NCBI GenBank assembly: GCA_029641185.1
Contig: JAPWGK010000013.1
Coordinates: forward strand, 1 to 64,000
DNA: 64,000 nucleotides
Reading direction: 5' to 3'
Source: Pseudofabraea citricarpa
Lineage: Eukaryota > Ascomycota > Leotiomycetes > Helotiales > Dermateaceae
The notes under the pieces are model-generated. The model saw only the letters and a program-made list of their open reading frames with translations. It was not told where the DNA came from and searched no databases. Both the position numbers and the translations under genes were made by a program. This document shows positions 35,140 to 47,387 of this stretch, in pieces; position 1 is the first letter of the stretch; each line of letters starts with the position of its first letter.

Positions 35140-36384
35140 TTAACCTAGTAGCCGTGATTTCAACTGTTCGGCATCCCGCACAAATCGCAGCGTATCTGAA
35201 GCAAGATATAAACTACCTGCAATAACTATAGGTCCCCCACCAGCCACTTCAACTGCCCAGCGAAAAGCCCCTGACAAGTCTGAGCCTGCATCATACTGCT
35301 GTGATGCTGCAATACCAGTGCCTGTGACAGCTGTTAAAATATCCTCGGGGGCCATAGCCTCGACCCATGGCATACCATCTACCGGACCAAATTGGACTGC
35401 AGCAACACAGTCTCCTACACGTAGTAGAGGCTTCAAGATTCCCTCGAGCTCCTTTCCCTTTGAGGCTGCAAGGACCCACGTCACTTTGCTTCCTCCAGAT
35501 CGCATTCTGCTGTTCACATATAAGCCAAGTACTTCAGCGGATTGCACATTATGAGCTCCATCTAAGAGAACTGCCTCCTGCCGACCGGTGATACCTCTAA
35601 CATCAATGGTCTGAAGACGGCCCGGCCAATTGATGTTTTTAACAGCTGGGAGGAGTCGATGAAGAGGAGATTGGAGTTTTGTATATGCCAGATGAAATGC
35701 GGTGTAAGCACAGGCTAGATTTTCCCATTGGTGAGGCTCGAAATCTTCTTTTGACAATTCGTCTAGAAAGGAGGATTCTGTGGAGCTCAGTATAACATCC
35801 GTTCCGATTTCTTTGGCGTAGTCATTGATGACTTTTTGCACCGCAGGCGGATTGCTCTTGTCTACTACGCAAGGAACGCCGCCACGCATGATACCTGCCT
35901 TCTCTCGAGCGATCTCCTCGATCGTATTTCCAAGGAAAGACTGATGATCCAAGCCAATCTTTGAGATAACCGTGACAGCTTTCCTCTCCAGTGCGTTTGT
36001 AGCATCCAATCGTCCTCCGAGCCCAACCTCTATCACACCCATTTCTATTTTCTCTCGAGCAAACACTTCAAAGGCCGTGGCTGCAAGCAGTTCGAATTCT
36101 GAGGCTTCAACGCCATCGGTCTTGTTCCTTTTCAGAACCAGGTCCTCCGCCTCACGAAAGACCGACTCTTTCACTGCTTGCTCATCGATTGTGATACAGT
36201 CCCAGCGGTCAATAAGATGAGGCGAGGTGAACCGGCCGCATCGGACTCCACTTGCGTGAAGCATGGCAGATAGGTAGGCGCATATCGAACCTTTGCCATT
36301 GGTACCAGCAACGTGTATGACTTTCCAGGATTGAGGAGTGTATTTCAGGAGCCGGCCGATCCGGCCTAGTCCAAGTTCTATCAT
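35140..36384 (-). CDS. FOL3: Dihydrofolate synthase (FolC/Mur ligase family)
   Basis: 414 aa, single exon. It adds glutamate to dihydropteroate to make dihydrofolate, using ATP. P-loop GTNGKGS at 27-33; IEVGLGGRLDATN ends at 130; DHQSFLGNTIEEIAREKAGI is the family block; DGAHN lies in the C-terminal domain. MIELGLGRIGRLL is the usual FOL3 start; the frame stays open upstream to 36456 but has no ATG there. Absence of a long leader and the FOL3-type start favour dihydrofolate synthase over the mitochondrial/cytosolic folylpolyglutamate synthase MET7. Divergent from RIB5. Confidence 0.9.
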   Translation of the reverse strand: MIELGLGRIGRLLKYTPQSWKVIHVAGTNGKGSICAYLSAMLHASGVRCGRFTSPHLIDRWDCITIDEQAVKESVFREAEDLVLKRNKTDGVEASEFELLAATAFEVFAREKIEMGVIEVGLGGRLDATNALERKAVTVISKIGLDHQSFLGNTIEEIAREKAGIMRGGVPCVVDKSNPPAVQKVINDYAKEIGTDVILSSTESSFLDELSKEDFEPHQWENLACAYTAFHLAYTKLQSPLHRLLPAVKNINWPGRLQTIDVRGITGRQEAVLLDGAHNVQSAEVLGLYVNSRMRSGGSKVTWVLAASKGKELEGILKPLLRVGDCVAAVQFGPVDGMPWVEAMAPEDILTAVTGTGIAASQQYDAGSDLSGAFRWAVEVAGGGPIVIAGSLYLASDTLRFVRDAEQLKSRLLG

Positions 36385-36766
36385 CCTCCACCTAACAAAC
36401 AAACCATTGCTTGGCAAGATTCGGCGTGATTCTGCACTACGAGCGTTGTGCGGCACGAGTCATCATCGCACGAGGTGAGTGGTTGAGGTTATTGTGGTGA
36501 TGTGACTTAGTCACCGAAAAGAAAATGAGAATACAGATGCAGGCGCTGTGGTTCTGGAGAAAAAGCGTGCGGTAGTCGTACGCAGGATCGAGTATTGGTG
36601 TGTCTGTTGTGTTGTTGAAAGTGAGGGATCGGAAAGGTTGACAGAGTTAAGATGTAATACTGTAATCGGAAAATAGTGCGCCGCTTCCGGCGGGGGACAA
36701 GAGGCTCACAGATAACGAAGTTGATACGGGCAGAAGAAATAATATTCTCGCAGCAATTACAACACC
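36385..36766. promoter_or_regulatory. Shared 382-bp divergent promoter of FOL3 and RIB5
   Basis: Head-to-head starts of a folate and a riboflavin gene. The segment is GA/GT-rich, with a CTTCCGGCGG patch near 36685-36695. No TATA box is obvious. Co-regulation is inference from arrangement. Confidence 0.6.
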
Positions 36767-37557
36767 ATGTTTACAGGAATCGTAGAGATTATCGGAGGTG
36801 ACCTATGTCGAGAATGCAATACCGAATTACACAGCTGACTTGTACCAGATGTTTCCGAACTTAATCCCCAAGATACCGATGGCGGAACCACACTAACCAT
36901 CTCATCGGCTGACGAGATCCTAACTGATATACACCTCGGCGACAGCATCAGTGTAAACGGAACCTGTTTGACCGTAACCTCGTTCACGTCGTCGTCCTTT
37001 AAGGTTGGTGTTGCGCCAGAGACCTTGCGGAGGACGAACCTCGGATCCCTCAAGCAGAACAGCAGAGTCAACCTCGAACGAGCTGTTTCAGCCAGTACGC
37101 GCATGGGCGGCCACTTTGTCCAGGGCCATGTCGATACTATTGCGTCTATTCTAAAGATTGAGCCCGATGGCAATGCTTTGACCTTCCGACTACAGCCGAG
37201 TGATAAGACGTTTCTACGATATATCGTTGAGAAGGGCTATGTGACTCTAGATGGGGCCAGCTTGACCGTCACCAAAGTGGATGATATTGAGGGTTGGTGG
37301 GAGGTTATGCTAATCTCTTACACACAAGAGAAAATTGTCACGGCGGGTAAGAAGGTAGGCGACGATGTTAATGTGGAAGTTGACCAGGTATATACCCCTT
37401 AGCTATGATATCTTGACGCTCTACTTACTAATCTTCCTAGGTCGGAAAATATGTCGAGAAAGCCGTAGAAGGGTATTTTGATCGAAGCGGGGGAGGGGAT
37501 ATTGCCATATTAGCAAAGATGGTTGAGAGGTTGGTAGACGCAAGGCTGAAGAAGTAA
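36767..37557 (+). CDS. RIB5: Riboflavin synthase alpha chain
   Basis: CDS join(36767..36797,36849..37387,37441..37557), 228 aa; introns of 51 and 53 nt, the latter with TACTAAT. It dismutates two 6,7-dimethyl-8-ribityllumazines into riboflavin, the last step. The first exon is only 31 nt and encodes the diagnostic MFTGIVEIIG. Two lumazine-binding repeats are visible: GDSISVNGTCLTVTSF with GGHFVQGHVDT, and then VTLDGASLTVTKV near residues 155-170. The last exon gives VGKYVEKAVEGYF. Length is typical of the family. Confidence 0.95.
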
Positions 37558-38597
37558 GGCTGTTCTTCAGACGCGCCTCTGTCTGTAATACTGCCCATAA
37601 ATCGCACGTTGAAAAGTCGTCGGACGAGGTTTGAAAAAGCAAATGACCGTTCGCGTGTCGCTATAACATTATATAATATTCGCCTTGCTTTGTATCTGCA
37701 CTTGGAAAGGATAGGAAACGAGGCTGGGAGCACTAACATATTCAATGCCCAAGAAGGAATACAACGTCTATTATATTGGTCTCTCATTGGTGTTTAGCCA
37801 CGATTCATTCCTTTTGTGTATACTATCGTCACCACCTAGTTTCTAGGCCATATGCCTTCCTCACAGTACACGAACTGTATCTCTAGCCTTAACCTCCCAG
37901 ATTGCCTGCCTCAGAACTATAACTTCCCAATTCTTAGTCCCATGTCATTCTAGACAGAGAGCACGCCTCGGCCCATTCATTTCCCATATCTTTCATGTAG
38001 CTATTCGTAAACGTACATGCCTTTATGCCCACGACCTGTGTAGTTCCTAGCCTTAGCTTTCCTCGCTTCAGGATCCAGTATAAAGTTAAATAGATGATGG
38101 GTTGTGTGGAAGATTAAAGGGCAGATTGAAGAAGAACTGCATGCTCGCAGGAAGTTGTTCAAATGCACAGATCTTTGCCTGCCTTATCGAGCTCAAATCG
38201 AGAGAGTCCAGAAGAAGGAGAAAAAAAACTCAGTTGATCCTGTCTTCTAGCTACCCTCTGTACCTCTTATAGAGCCTGGGTGGAACAAGCTCCTTACTCG
38301 TCCGCCTGTTCATAGATCCGACTCCTCTTCCCGTATCCCAAGGAGAATGACCTTGTTTGCGGTGCTATACAAAAAGACAGCATAAAATAACTTTTTACCT
38401 CTACGATATTCAAGCTACAAAGACTGGACCCTCATCTCATACTAGTCGAGTGGATTATTTTTGTAAGTGGATGTTCTACTAGAGTTTACCCCTAGACCAC
38501 GAATGGTTTTTAGAACGGAGTCTTTCAGTTGCAAAGGTAAAGTAACCGGCTAGCCTTCGAGAGATTGGGTTTCGCCATGTACAAAATTTTCAAATAT
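37558..38597. other. Convergent intergenic region between RIB5 and RIB7
   Basis: 1.04 kb with no recognised gene. Includes the 3' UTRs of both riboflavin genes. Confidence 0.45.
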
Positions 38598-39422
38598 TCA
38601 ACCAATCTTGCCAGCCATAACTATATCTTGTCCAAGGGGCAACCACTTGACGTCGGCTAAGCGAACTTCATTCCTCGACATATCTGACCTCTGAGGCGAA
38701 ACGACCACGCCACCCTTCCCCAAGTATGTGGGTGCTATCGTAATAATAACACTACTGACCCATTTCTGATTCTTTTCTTTTAACAAATCGTTAATAACAG
38801 TAGCTCCGCCTTCTATCATAATGCTCCTCACACCCGTAGCAGCCAAATTGACAAGTAGCGTCTGCCAGTCGATTCCAGACTCCTTGCCCTCATATTGTCC
38901 AGCTCTAATCGTGTTACCCCAGATCTGCTCATCAACAGCTTCATTATCGCGAATAATCCACCAAGGAGCTCTGCCAATACCATCGGCTGCATTCTGTAGT
39001 AACTTGGGTGTCATTTTCGGTTCTAAAGATTTCCTAGGATCTAGCACGAAAGGTCTCGGTTGTTTATCCAAGCCAACTGCTAAAACGCCATCCTCACTAA
39101 ACCTCGAGTTAAGACCTGGGTTATCAGCTGCGGCTGTACCTTTGCCTACCAGGATTGCATCGTGCTGGCTGCGTAGATAGTGGGTCATGGCTTTCGTTTC
39201 CAGACCCGAAAGAATAGTTTGTACTCCTGGCTGTAGCGATATCTGACTGTCGAGGGAGGTGGCATAGGTAAGCGTGACATGAGGCAGCTGTGGTTTGGAG
39301 CAGAATAGCTCTCGAGTTGCGGCATTCTCTGGAAGGTATGTCGTTCGCGGTACTGGAAGGTAATTCTTCAAATGTGCTTGGTGTTTAGCAGCAAAAAACA
39401 GAGGCGCCGGAATTGTACCCAT
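38598..39422 (-). CDS. RIB7: Diaminohydroxyphosphoribosylamino-pyrimidine reductase (riboflavin)
   Basis: 274 aa, single exon. Reduces the ribosyl side chain of the GTP-derived pyrimidine (2,5-diamino-6-ribosylamino-pyrimidinone 5'-phosphate) to ribityl, with NADPH. The bacterial-type RibD C-terminal/DHFR-like fold is shown by HVTLTYATSLDSQISL, HYLRSQHDAILVGKGTAAAD, GVRSIMIEGGATVI and IAPTYLGKGG. No deaminase domain is fused, as in fungi. Length fits. It is convergent with RIB5 and lies on the same strand as the PLP-binding protein upstream. Confidence 0.93.
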   Translation of the reverse strand: MGTIPAPLFFAAKHQAHLKNYLPVPRTTYLPENAATRELFCSKPQLPHVTLTYATSLDSQISLQPGVQTILSGLETKAMTHYLRSQHDAILVGKGTAAADNPGLNSRFSEDGVLAVGLDKQPRPFVLDPRKSLEPKMTPKLLQNAADGIGRAPWWIIRDNEAVDEQIWGNTIRAGQYEGKESGIDWQTLLVNLAATGVRSIMIEGGATVINDLLKEKNQKWVSSVIITIAPTYLGKGGVVVSPQRSDMSRNEVRLADVKWLPLGQDIVMAGKIG

Positions 39423-40140
39423 CGTGTTGATGCAAATTGGTCATGTCCGGTACATAAAAGCCAGCTAGCAGGCCTATCACCCACGCTTACGTACTCACTC
39501 AAGGGATCGTGCCTAACCCATCGCTCGTGATGTAAGACTTAGGTAGGCTGGCCTCTCTAGGGACTTTACGAGGTTATAGAGTTATATGTATTATTTGAAC
39601 TTGAACAGAGAATGAAAGAAGCGCAAGTCAAAAAAGAGTGTATAGTTGTTTTTAAAATAAATATATCATGTGACAGTACCATGGTAAAGTTTATTTGGGT
39701 CAGCCCCGAATCTGAAATCCTATAAATTAAATATATGTCAATTGTATTTGTATAGCATAGGTAGATTGCTATCTACTAATCGACGCTTAAGGCCAACTAT
39801 AAGTCGGTTTGTATCATGCCGTGCGACACGTGGTTTGGGCCTGGGTCTCATAAAACATAAGTATATATATTGACGATAATTCTACAACGACCGTATTTGA
39901 TCTCCTGGCAGTCGGTAAGAATATACTATATGATGGATGCGAAAAGCATCATCTTATAGTAAATTTTATATACTTTCTGTCTCTATTAGTCTTTAGAGTT
40001 GGAAAAGGTCGCAGCCAAGCACACGACCAGCCTACGTAAAGTTCTTGCGGCCCGTACTTATGCACTCATATAGCGGCAATCCTGTTGAGTCTTGACTCAT
40101 AGCTCTCGGCTTCACGTAGTATTATAACTCTTTAGTATAA
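39423..40140. other. AT-rich intergenic region upstream of RIB7
   Basis: 718 bp; AT-rich at 39640-40000. Contains a hairpin at about 39925-39960 with a perfect GATGC/GCATC inner stem around GAAAA and a longer imperfect outer stem, plus a CACGTG near 39829. Confidence 0.45.
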
Positions 40141-41078
<938 letters not shown>

Positions 41079-41520
41079 AATGTCTGCCACGCTTATGTTT
41101 GTCTTGGGTCCACTCTTGTCAGTGGTCGCTAGATCAGAGTGTGATCTCAGCTCTAGCGATGATCTTCCGATTAAAGTGTCCGTAAGTGTCGTGTTGCGAT
41201 GACGGGGGTCGAATATTGCTGAATATCTTTCGTCTGTTACTATAACGCCGTGTTCGTTGGCACGTGGTCGGACTCCGCTCGGCTACTAAATATGCGCGTG
41301 GGAATAGCAATTGCTGGGGCTACTGGGCACCAACTTCATGAGCCCAGTACCCAGTAAGCGATGGATTTAAAACAGCTACGCTCTACCTAGTAGCTGTACT
41401 TTGCCGACCATCACGTGTGGTCTGCCGTTATCGGCCAAGCTCGTGCCATGACCGGCCAACTTTTTTCCTCCCACCTCAAGCTACGAGGGTTGTATTTGTA
41501 TTGGTAGTAAACAAGACAAG
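41079..41520. promoter_or_regulatory. Divergent promoter of the PLP-binding protein and LYS12
   Basis: 442 bp with two CACGTG sites at 41261-41266 and 41412-41417. Confidence 0.5.
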
Positions 41521-42653
<1,133 letters not shown>

Positions 42654-45354
42654 TTAGTAGGAATAAAGGCTCTTTGTTCAATATACCTCGAGAAAAAATA
42701 GTAACGAGGATGACAAGAACGAGGAACTCATGCCAGGGGTATTAAATCCTGAAGTACAAGAACGTGTTGAAATAGCACCCGTATATCTAGGGGGCTGGGG
42801 GGTTTACCATATGTATTCTACCTGAGAAACAAATTGACGCGCTTGGCAACCATGCCAATTCAAGTGGGAAGAGCAAATTCTGGCTGTAGGTGAATTAAAG
42901 GGAATTCTGGACTAGAGATAAAAGAAGACTTGGAAAGAACTCTCGACATCCTGCTAATATATACGTTCGTACGGACCTTCGCCTACGACAATAAATCAGT
43001 ATAAGTTGAAGCCAATTGTACAGGCAAGGAAAAGCAGGGAGGACTTATCTCCAGAATAGAGGAGGGGTTATCACTTTACCATCATGAGATGGTGGATAAC
43101 CCAGGACTACCTCACCTACAAGGCCTGTCCAATTTTGCTGATGTTTTTTTCTTTATTTTCTCTCTTGAGAGAAAGAAAATGAAAAGGTTCCAAAGATTAT
43201 AAAGATGAAAATCCTCACAGCTCTCGAAAATATGCCTAGCCCCTATCAACCACCAGAAGCCAGAAAAGGGAGGAAGCGCAAAAGGGACCACAGGCAAGCA
43301 CTAAGCTTTGACACCAACTCGAGATGGGTCCTGCAATTCCTCTCTTTTGAGAGTCCTGCCCCCTCTATCCTTCTCGGCCGGATGCTGAGGTGAGATGAGA
43401 AGAGAGACTGTACAAGGATTTTGGTGCTCTAAGACCCTGCTGGTCTCAAGTTTCGCGTTTTCTACAATTCGTTCCTGTCAGCATCTTTGGTCTTCCTCGT
43501 CGGCGCCATTCAAGAATCATGACTGTCTTCCCAAACAAGGACGTATCCACCGGCAGCGCGGAAACACGGACAAGGACGAGCAGGCGACCACGACATAACC
43601 GACGAAGCTTCTCTCTGTTTGATGAGCAATACCCTCAGAGACTTGTTTTTGTTTCCTCTGCTCATGAAAGCAGGGCGGCAGCGCACAAAGGACATCAACA
43701 AAAAAACGCTGGCTTCTCTACGAGAGAGGGAGGGGTGTACGATCATCGCAAAGATGGATAAAAGACGTGGTGTTGGCGTCTTCCGTCTATGCTTGGGCGA
43801 GAGCCAAGGAGAGGAAGTTAATGCGGCTGATCGGGACCACGCGAAGTTGCGACATCACCGTTGGAAGGTACCGTGGTGATGGTCTTGTGAGCTTGGTCGG
43901 GATGAATAGAAAGGTTGGATATAATTAATCATCCTGCTTGCAATTAAGAAGCCGTGATTGAGAAGAGATACGGATTCTTGACTGGTAGCCCGCACGAACT
44001 CATCTTTGTCAACTCGAGCGGGGAAAGTCCGACTGGTTGCAAGATGCTCTGGAGTAGAACAATACGGCATAGTTTCTTGATGCGGACATCTCGAAGAATC
44101 ATCTCCTGCCCCTGTGTTTCTGTTTGGGAGCTATTGAAACCTCGCTGCACCTGCGTGAACAAGTGGTTCCGACGAGTGGGATCAAAGCAGTAACACAACC
44201 GTGAGGGAGTGGGAACACTGGCAGGAGACGATCTGTTTGCAGGCCATTATTGTACTCAGCCCTCGCATGCAGAAGTATTTCAACTCTCTTGTAATCCAAA
44301 GTGGATAGAGCACGCGGTAATCAGACCCACCAGCCATTTGTGTACCGCTAGAGCACTTCTCAAGAAAGTGTCTGTACCTCTCCGCATTATATCTCCTTCC
44401 TGAATTATCCCTTCTGCATCGACGAAGACGACCGAATTGATCAGAGTATATTGTCCAGCCGGAAATCCTGACGAGCGTCCTCACACGAGGCTCTTACCAG
44501 AACGGCTCATGGGAGATCCTATTTTAGCGTCTCGCGACATCTGGACTGTCGTGCAGCTTTTCAATCCTCATGACTCGACCAAATGCTCAGCTTTGCAGCA
44601 TCGCAAGAGATTTCTAACAATGAAGAGATAATAAGCAGGGCCGACAACTGCAGCCGCAAAGCTGTAATAAACCAACGATTACTTAGGGTTAAGTTCCGAG
44701 ACCTTGTTCGCGGTGTTTCCACCACGGTGCATGCACATTCCTTGCGGAAAACGGGAATCGAAAAACTGTGGGGAAGGTGAGTTGCTTGGTTTGCGGCAGC
44801 TCTGAGAAGAGCGAGAGAAGCTTCGTGGCATATAGAATTCGAGGTGCCTGGTAGCGGCCGAGCAGGCGTAATTACGCGTCGAATGTAATTCGAATGGAGG
44901 AAGTCGATGTTAGTCGAGTACTGATATCGAGAAGACATTCAAGGAAAGAGATGAGGACGGGTTGCAGAGGGTTGCGATTGACTTTCGAGATACAGTAGTT
45001 GGTGGTTCAGAAGAAGCTGCGTCCAAGAGCAGACGAGATCGGGAGAACGCGTGACGCGAACTCGACACCAGAAAATATACAGTCACGTGATTGGGACATT
45101 CTTTGTTTGTGGATGTGGAGCTGATCCGCAAGTTTTAAGAAGCCGAAGGTTTGAATGCAGCACCATCACTCATACAACGTATCTGTGAGGGGCTCAGGGG
45201 TATCACTGTTCAGCAGGAAGCAGGCCGGGCACAACAGATGTAGATTCTCACACATATGTTTTCTCGTTATTCGTTTCCCATTATTCCTTCACTTTGATAT
45301 CCGAATCCGATCAAGTACTCCGTAAGTTATTTGCCCATTCTCTTCTTCTTTATT
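42654..45354. other. 2.7-kb convergent gap without a recognised gene
   Basis: Both neighbours end here. Many short frames exist (for example on the minus strand at 44561-44938, 125 codons) but none shows a recognisable domain, codon pattern or convincing splice chain. Composition is not RIP-like. A non-coding RNA or orphan gene is possible. Confidence 0.4.
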
Positions 45355-46593
45355 TCATGCAACGATGCTCTTTGCAACTCCGGTCCCCCATTTGAAGCGT
45401 CGAAGGGTTCCTGTCCCCGTACTTCGAGCTACCTCGCGCCCACACGACCCACTGTCGATGAGGGTAGAGCCGTTAAGTCCAGCCAGCGCCTCTCGTTGAC
45501 CCACCTCCCTACCAATCACGTATCCAGCCCCGAATCCCACCACAGAAACCAAAACCACAACCCCAGCACTCATTACCCAAGCCAGCAAGGTAGGACTAAT
45601 CATCGCTTCTTCAGCCGGAGCCAACTTTTTCTTCTTGATGGCTCTAGATTGTCCTGCCGGTTTCGCTGCCGTTGCCTTCCGCTTGCCCTTCTCCACAGCT
45701 TCTTGTGAGGAGACGGATGGACTACTTCGTGCTCGCGTACTGGGAGTAAGAGGTCTAGACGAGTTGGCCCTAATGAGCTCGGATTCCGGAACCATACGCA
45801 GTCCCATAGGCTCGTTACTGGTCATGGTATGTCCGAGATTGCTCTGGTTATGCTTGGGAAGACCTCGAGCGGCAGCTGCACATGAGAGGAGAGTGTTCAA
45901 ACTGGCGCGTAAAGCAGCATCATGGTCTGGTTGAACAGGTTGTGTGCGGGAGTCTGCACGACTCGGGTACTGGGGACGAGACTGTGGGGAAGGGTGAGAA
46001 GTTCGTGGAAAGTATGAGCCCGAAGATGGTCGGGCATTCTGAGAGGACGGAGGATGCGAGAAAGCGTTGGGTTGTGGTGTGAAGGCTGGCTCCCGGGCTC
46101 TGCCCAGAGCGGTGGCATTCTCATCATCGTCAGAACTGTCGTATTCTCGATGAGTGATGGTTGAGAATCTAGCGGCAGGTGAGATATGCTCGTTTGAACT
46201 CGTCATGACCTGGTCCTCCTCACTCTCGCTCTCATCATATTCCTCTTGGCTGCTAGTCCCCGTGTATCTTGCTTGTATATCGACGTGCGATGGGGCGTGT
46301 ATCCGTCTGCGGCGGCGTGAGTTTGAATCTTGCTGGACACGGAGGCCAGTTGTCACAATCTCGTCGCCGATGGAAGACAAGGAAGAGGAGGAGGGTTGCG
46401 AGGATATCTCGACCCAAGACTCTACTGGATCAATCAGCATTGTGTCGTCTTCCCCCGCCATACCGAGCTTACCATCGTTGCGCAACCGCTCGGGTACTCC
46501 AGAGGATCGCATCGTATTCTGCCTGCTTAGAGAAGGCTCACCGCTGTTCTGCCTCAAAGTTCCCAGAGGAGTGTTCGGCGTTGAGGCCGACAT
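45355..46593 (-). CDS. Unknown fungal protein with C-terminal membrane segment and basic cluster
   Basis: 412 aa, single exon, not recognised. Residues 1-300 are Ser/Pro-rich, with an acidic patch at about 115-130 (DESESEED) and another near 152-159. A basic cluster KGKRKATAAKPAGQ..KKKK (302-323) directly precedes one hydrophobic segment (about 332-360, LLAWVMSAGVVVLVSVVGFG), followed by a hydrophilic tail of about 50 residues. Orientation and location are unknown. A basic stretch next to a single span would fit a nuclear-envelope protein, but this is only a suggestion. The ATG follows an in-frame context with no earlier start. Confidence 0.72.
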   Translation of the reverse strand: MSASTPNTPLGTLRQNSGEPSLSRQNTMRSSGVPERLRNDGKLGMAGEDDTMLIDPVESWVEISSQPSSSSLSSIGDEIVTTGLRVQQDSNSRRRRRIHAPSHVDIQARYTGTSSQEEYDESESEEDQVMTSSNEHISPAARFSTITHREYDSSDDDENATALGRAREPAFTPQPNAFSHPPSSQNARPSSGSYFPRTSHPSPQSRPQYPSRADSRTQPVQPDHDAALRASLNTLLSCAAAARGLPKHNQSNLGHTMTSNEPMGLRMVPESELIRANSSRPLTPSTRARSSPSVSSQEAVEKGKRKATAAKPAGQSRAIKKKKLAPAEEAMISPTLLAWVMSAGVVVLVSVVGFGAGYVIGREVGQREALAGLNGSTLIDSGSCGREVARSTGTGTLRRFKWGTGVAKSIVA

Positions 46594-47387
46594 GATGATG
46601 TTGTGAACTTGTGATATGCTGGATGCGATGATACGATGCGGGGTTCTGGCTGAAGTGGTTGGGATGGCAGATAAGAAAGGTTATCGTGGAGGGAACAAAG
46701 GGTATATATCACGACGCAAAGTCCGGCCTCCAAGTCTCCTCAGCGCTTGTTAATCAAAAGTGGGTTCTGGGCTGTGAGATGAGATGATGCCAAGTTTGAG
46801 CAAACCGCTCTTCGGTATTATTGATAACGCTCGTCGCGGTGAGTTGATGCTAGTGTGCTGCGCTGTCGTTCGAGTATCGTGATCGTGCGAGTACGTACCG
46901 TACTATTAACCTTAACCAAGGCAGGCTTTGCAGCGTCCCCCAAGTACACCAAGGTAAGTGGCCGTGTGTCGTGTGTGTGGCAGACGGCAGAAGCGTGGGT
47001 CGTCCACGCTGCTGCATTTCCCTACTGTGTTGCCAAACTAAGTGATAAATGACAGAGTCAGGTGCGTCAACCACTCTGAGGGAAATCAGCTGTATTGGAT
47101 CATTCGGCATATTTCGCCTCGATCCGCTTACCACGGTAACATCGAAGCGCCCAAGTCACGTGGGTCGACAGCTTTGTCTTGTCTCATATGCAAACGTACG
47201 CCTAATGGGAGAGCTATTTATCGCGACCTATTGCTTTTGTGAAGGAGATTGATCTACGACGTGATAATACTCAGAACCTACCATGTCCTTTCTACATATG
47301 CAGCCGAATAATTCATCTCTCCCAGGAACCCAAGATATTTCCGATTGTCTAACCCAAAAGCACCACTCAGCTCAACTCCTACAATGA
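46594..47387. other. Intergenic region between the membrane protein and ornithine aminotransferase
   Basis: 794 bp with a CACGTG near 47158. No gene recognised. Confidence 0.4.

Noticed and set aside
44561..44938. 125-codon minus-strand frame in the 2.7-kb gap
   Set aside because: No recognisable motif and other frames of similar length nearby; not reported as a gene.
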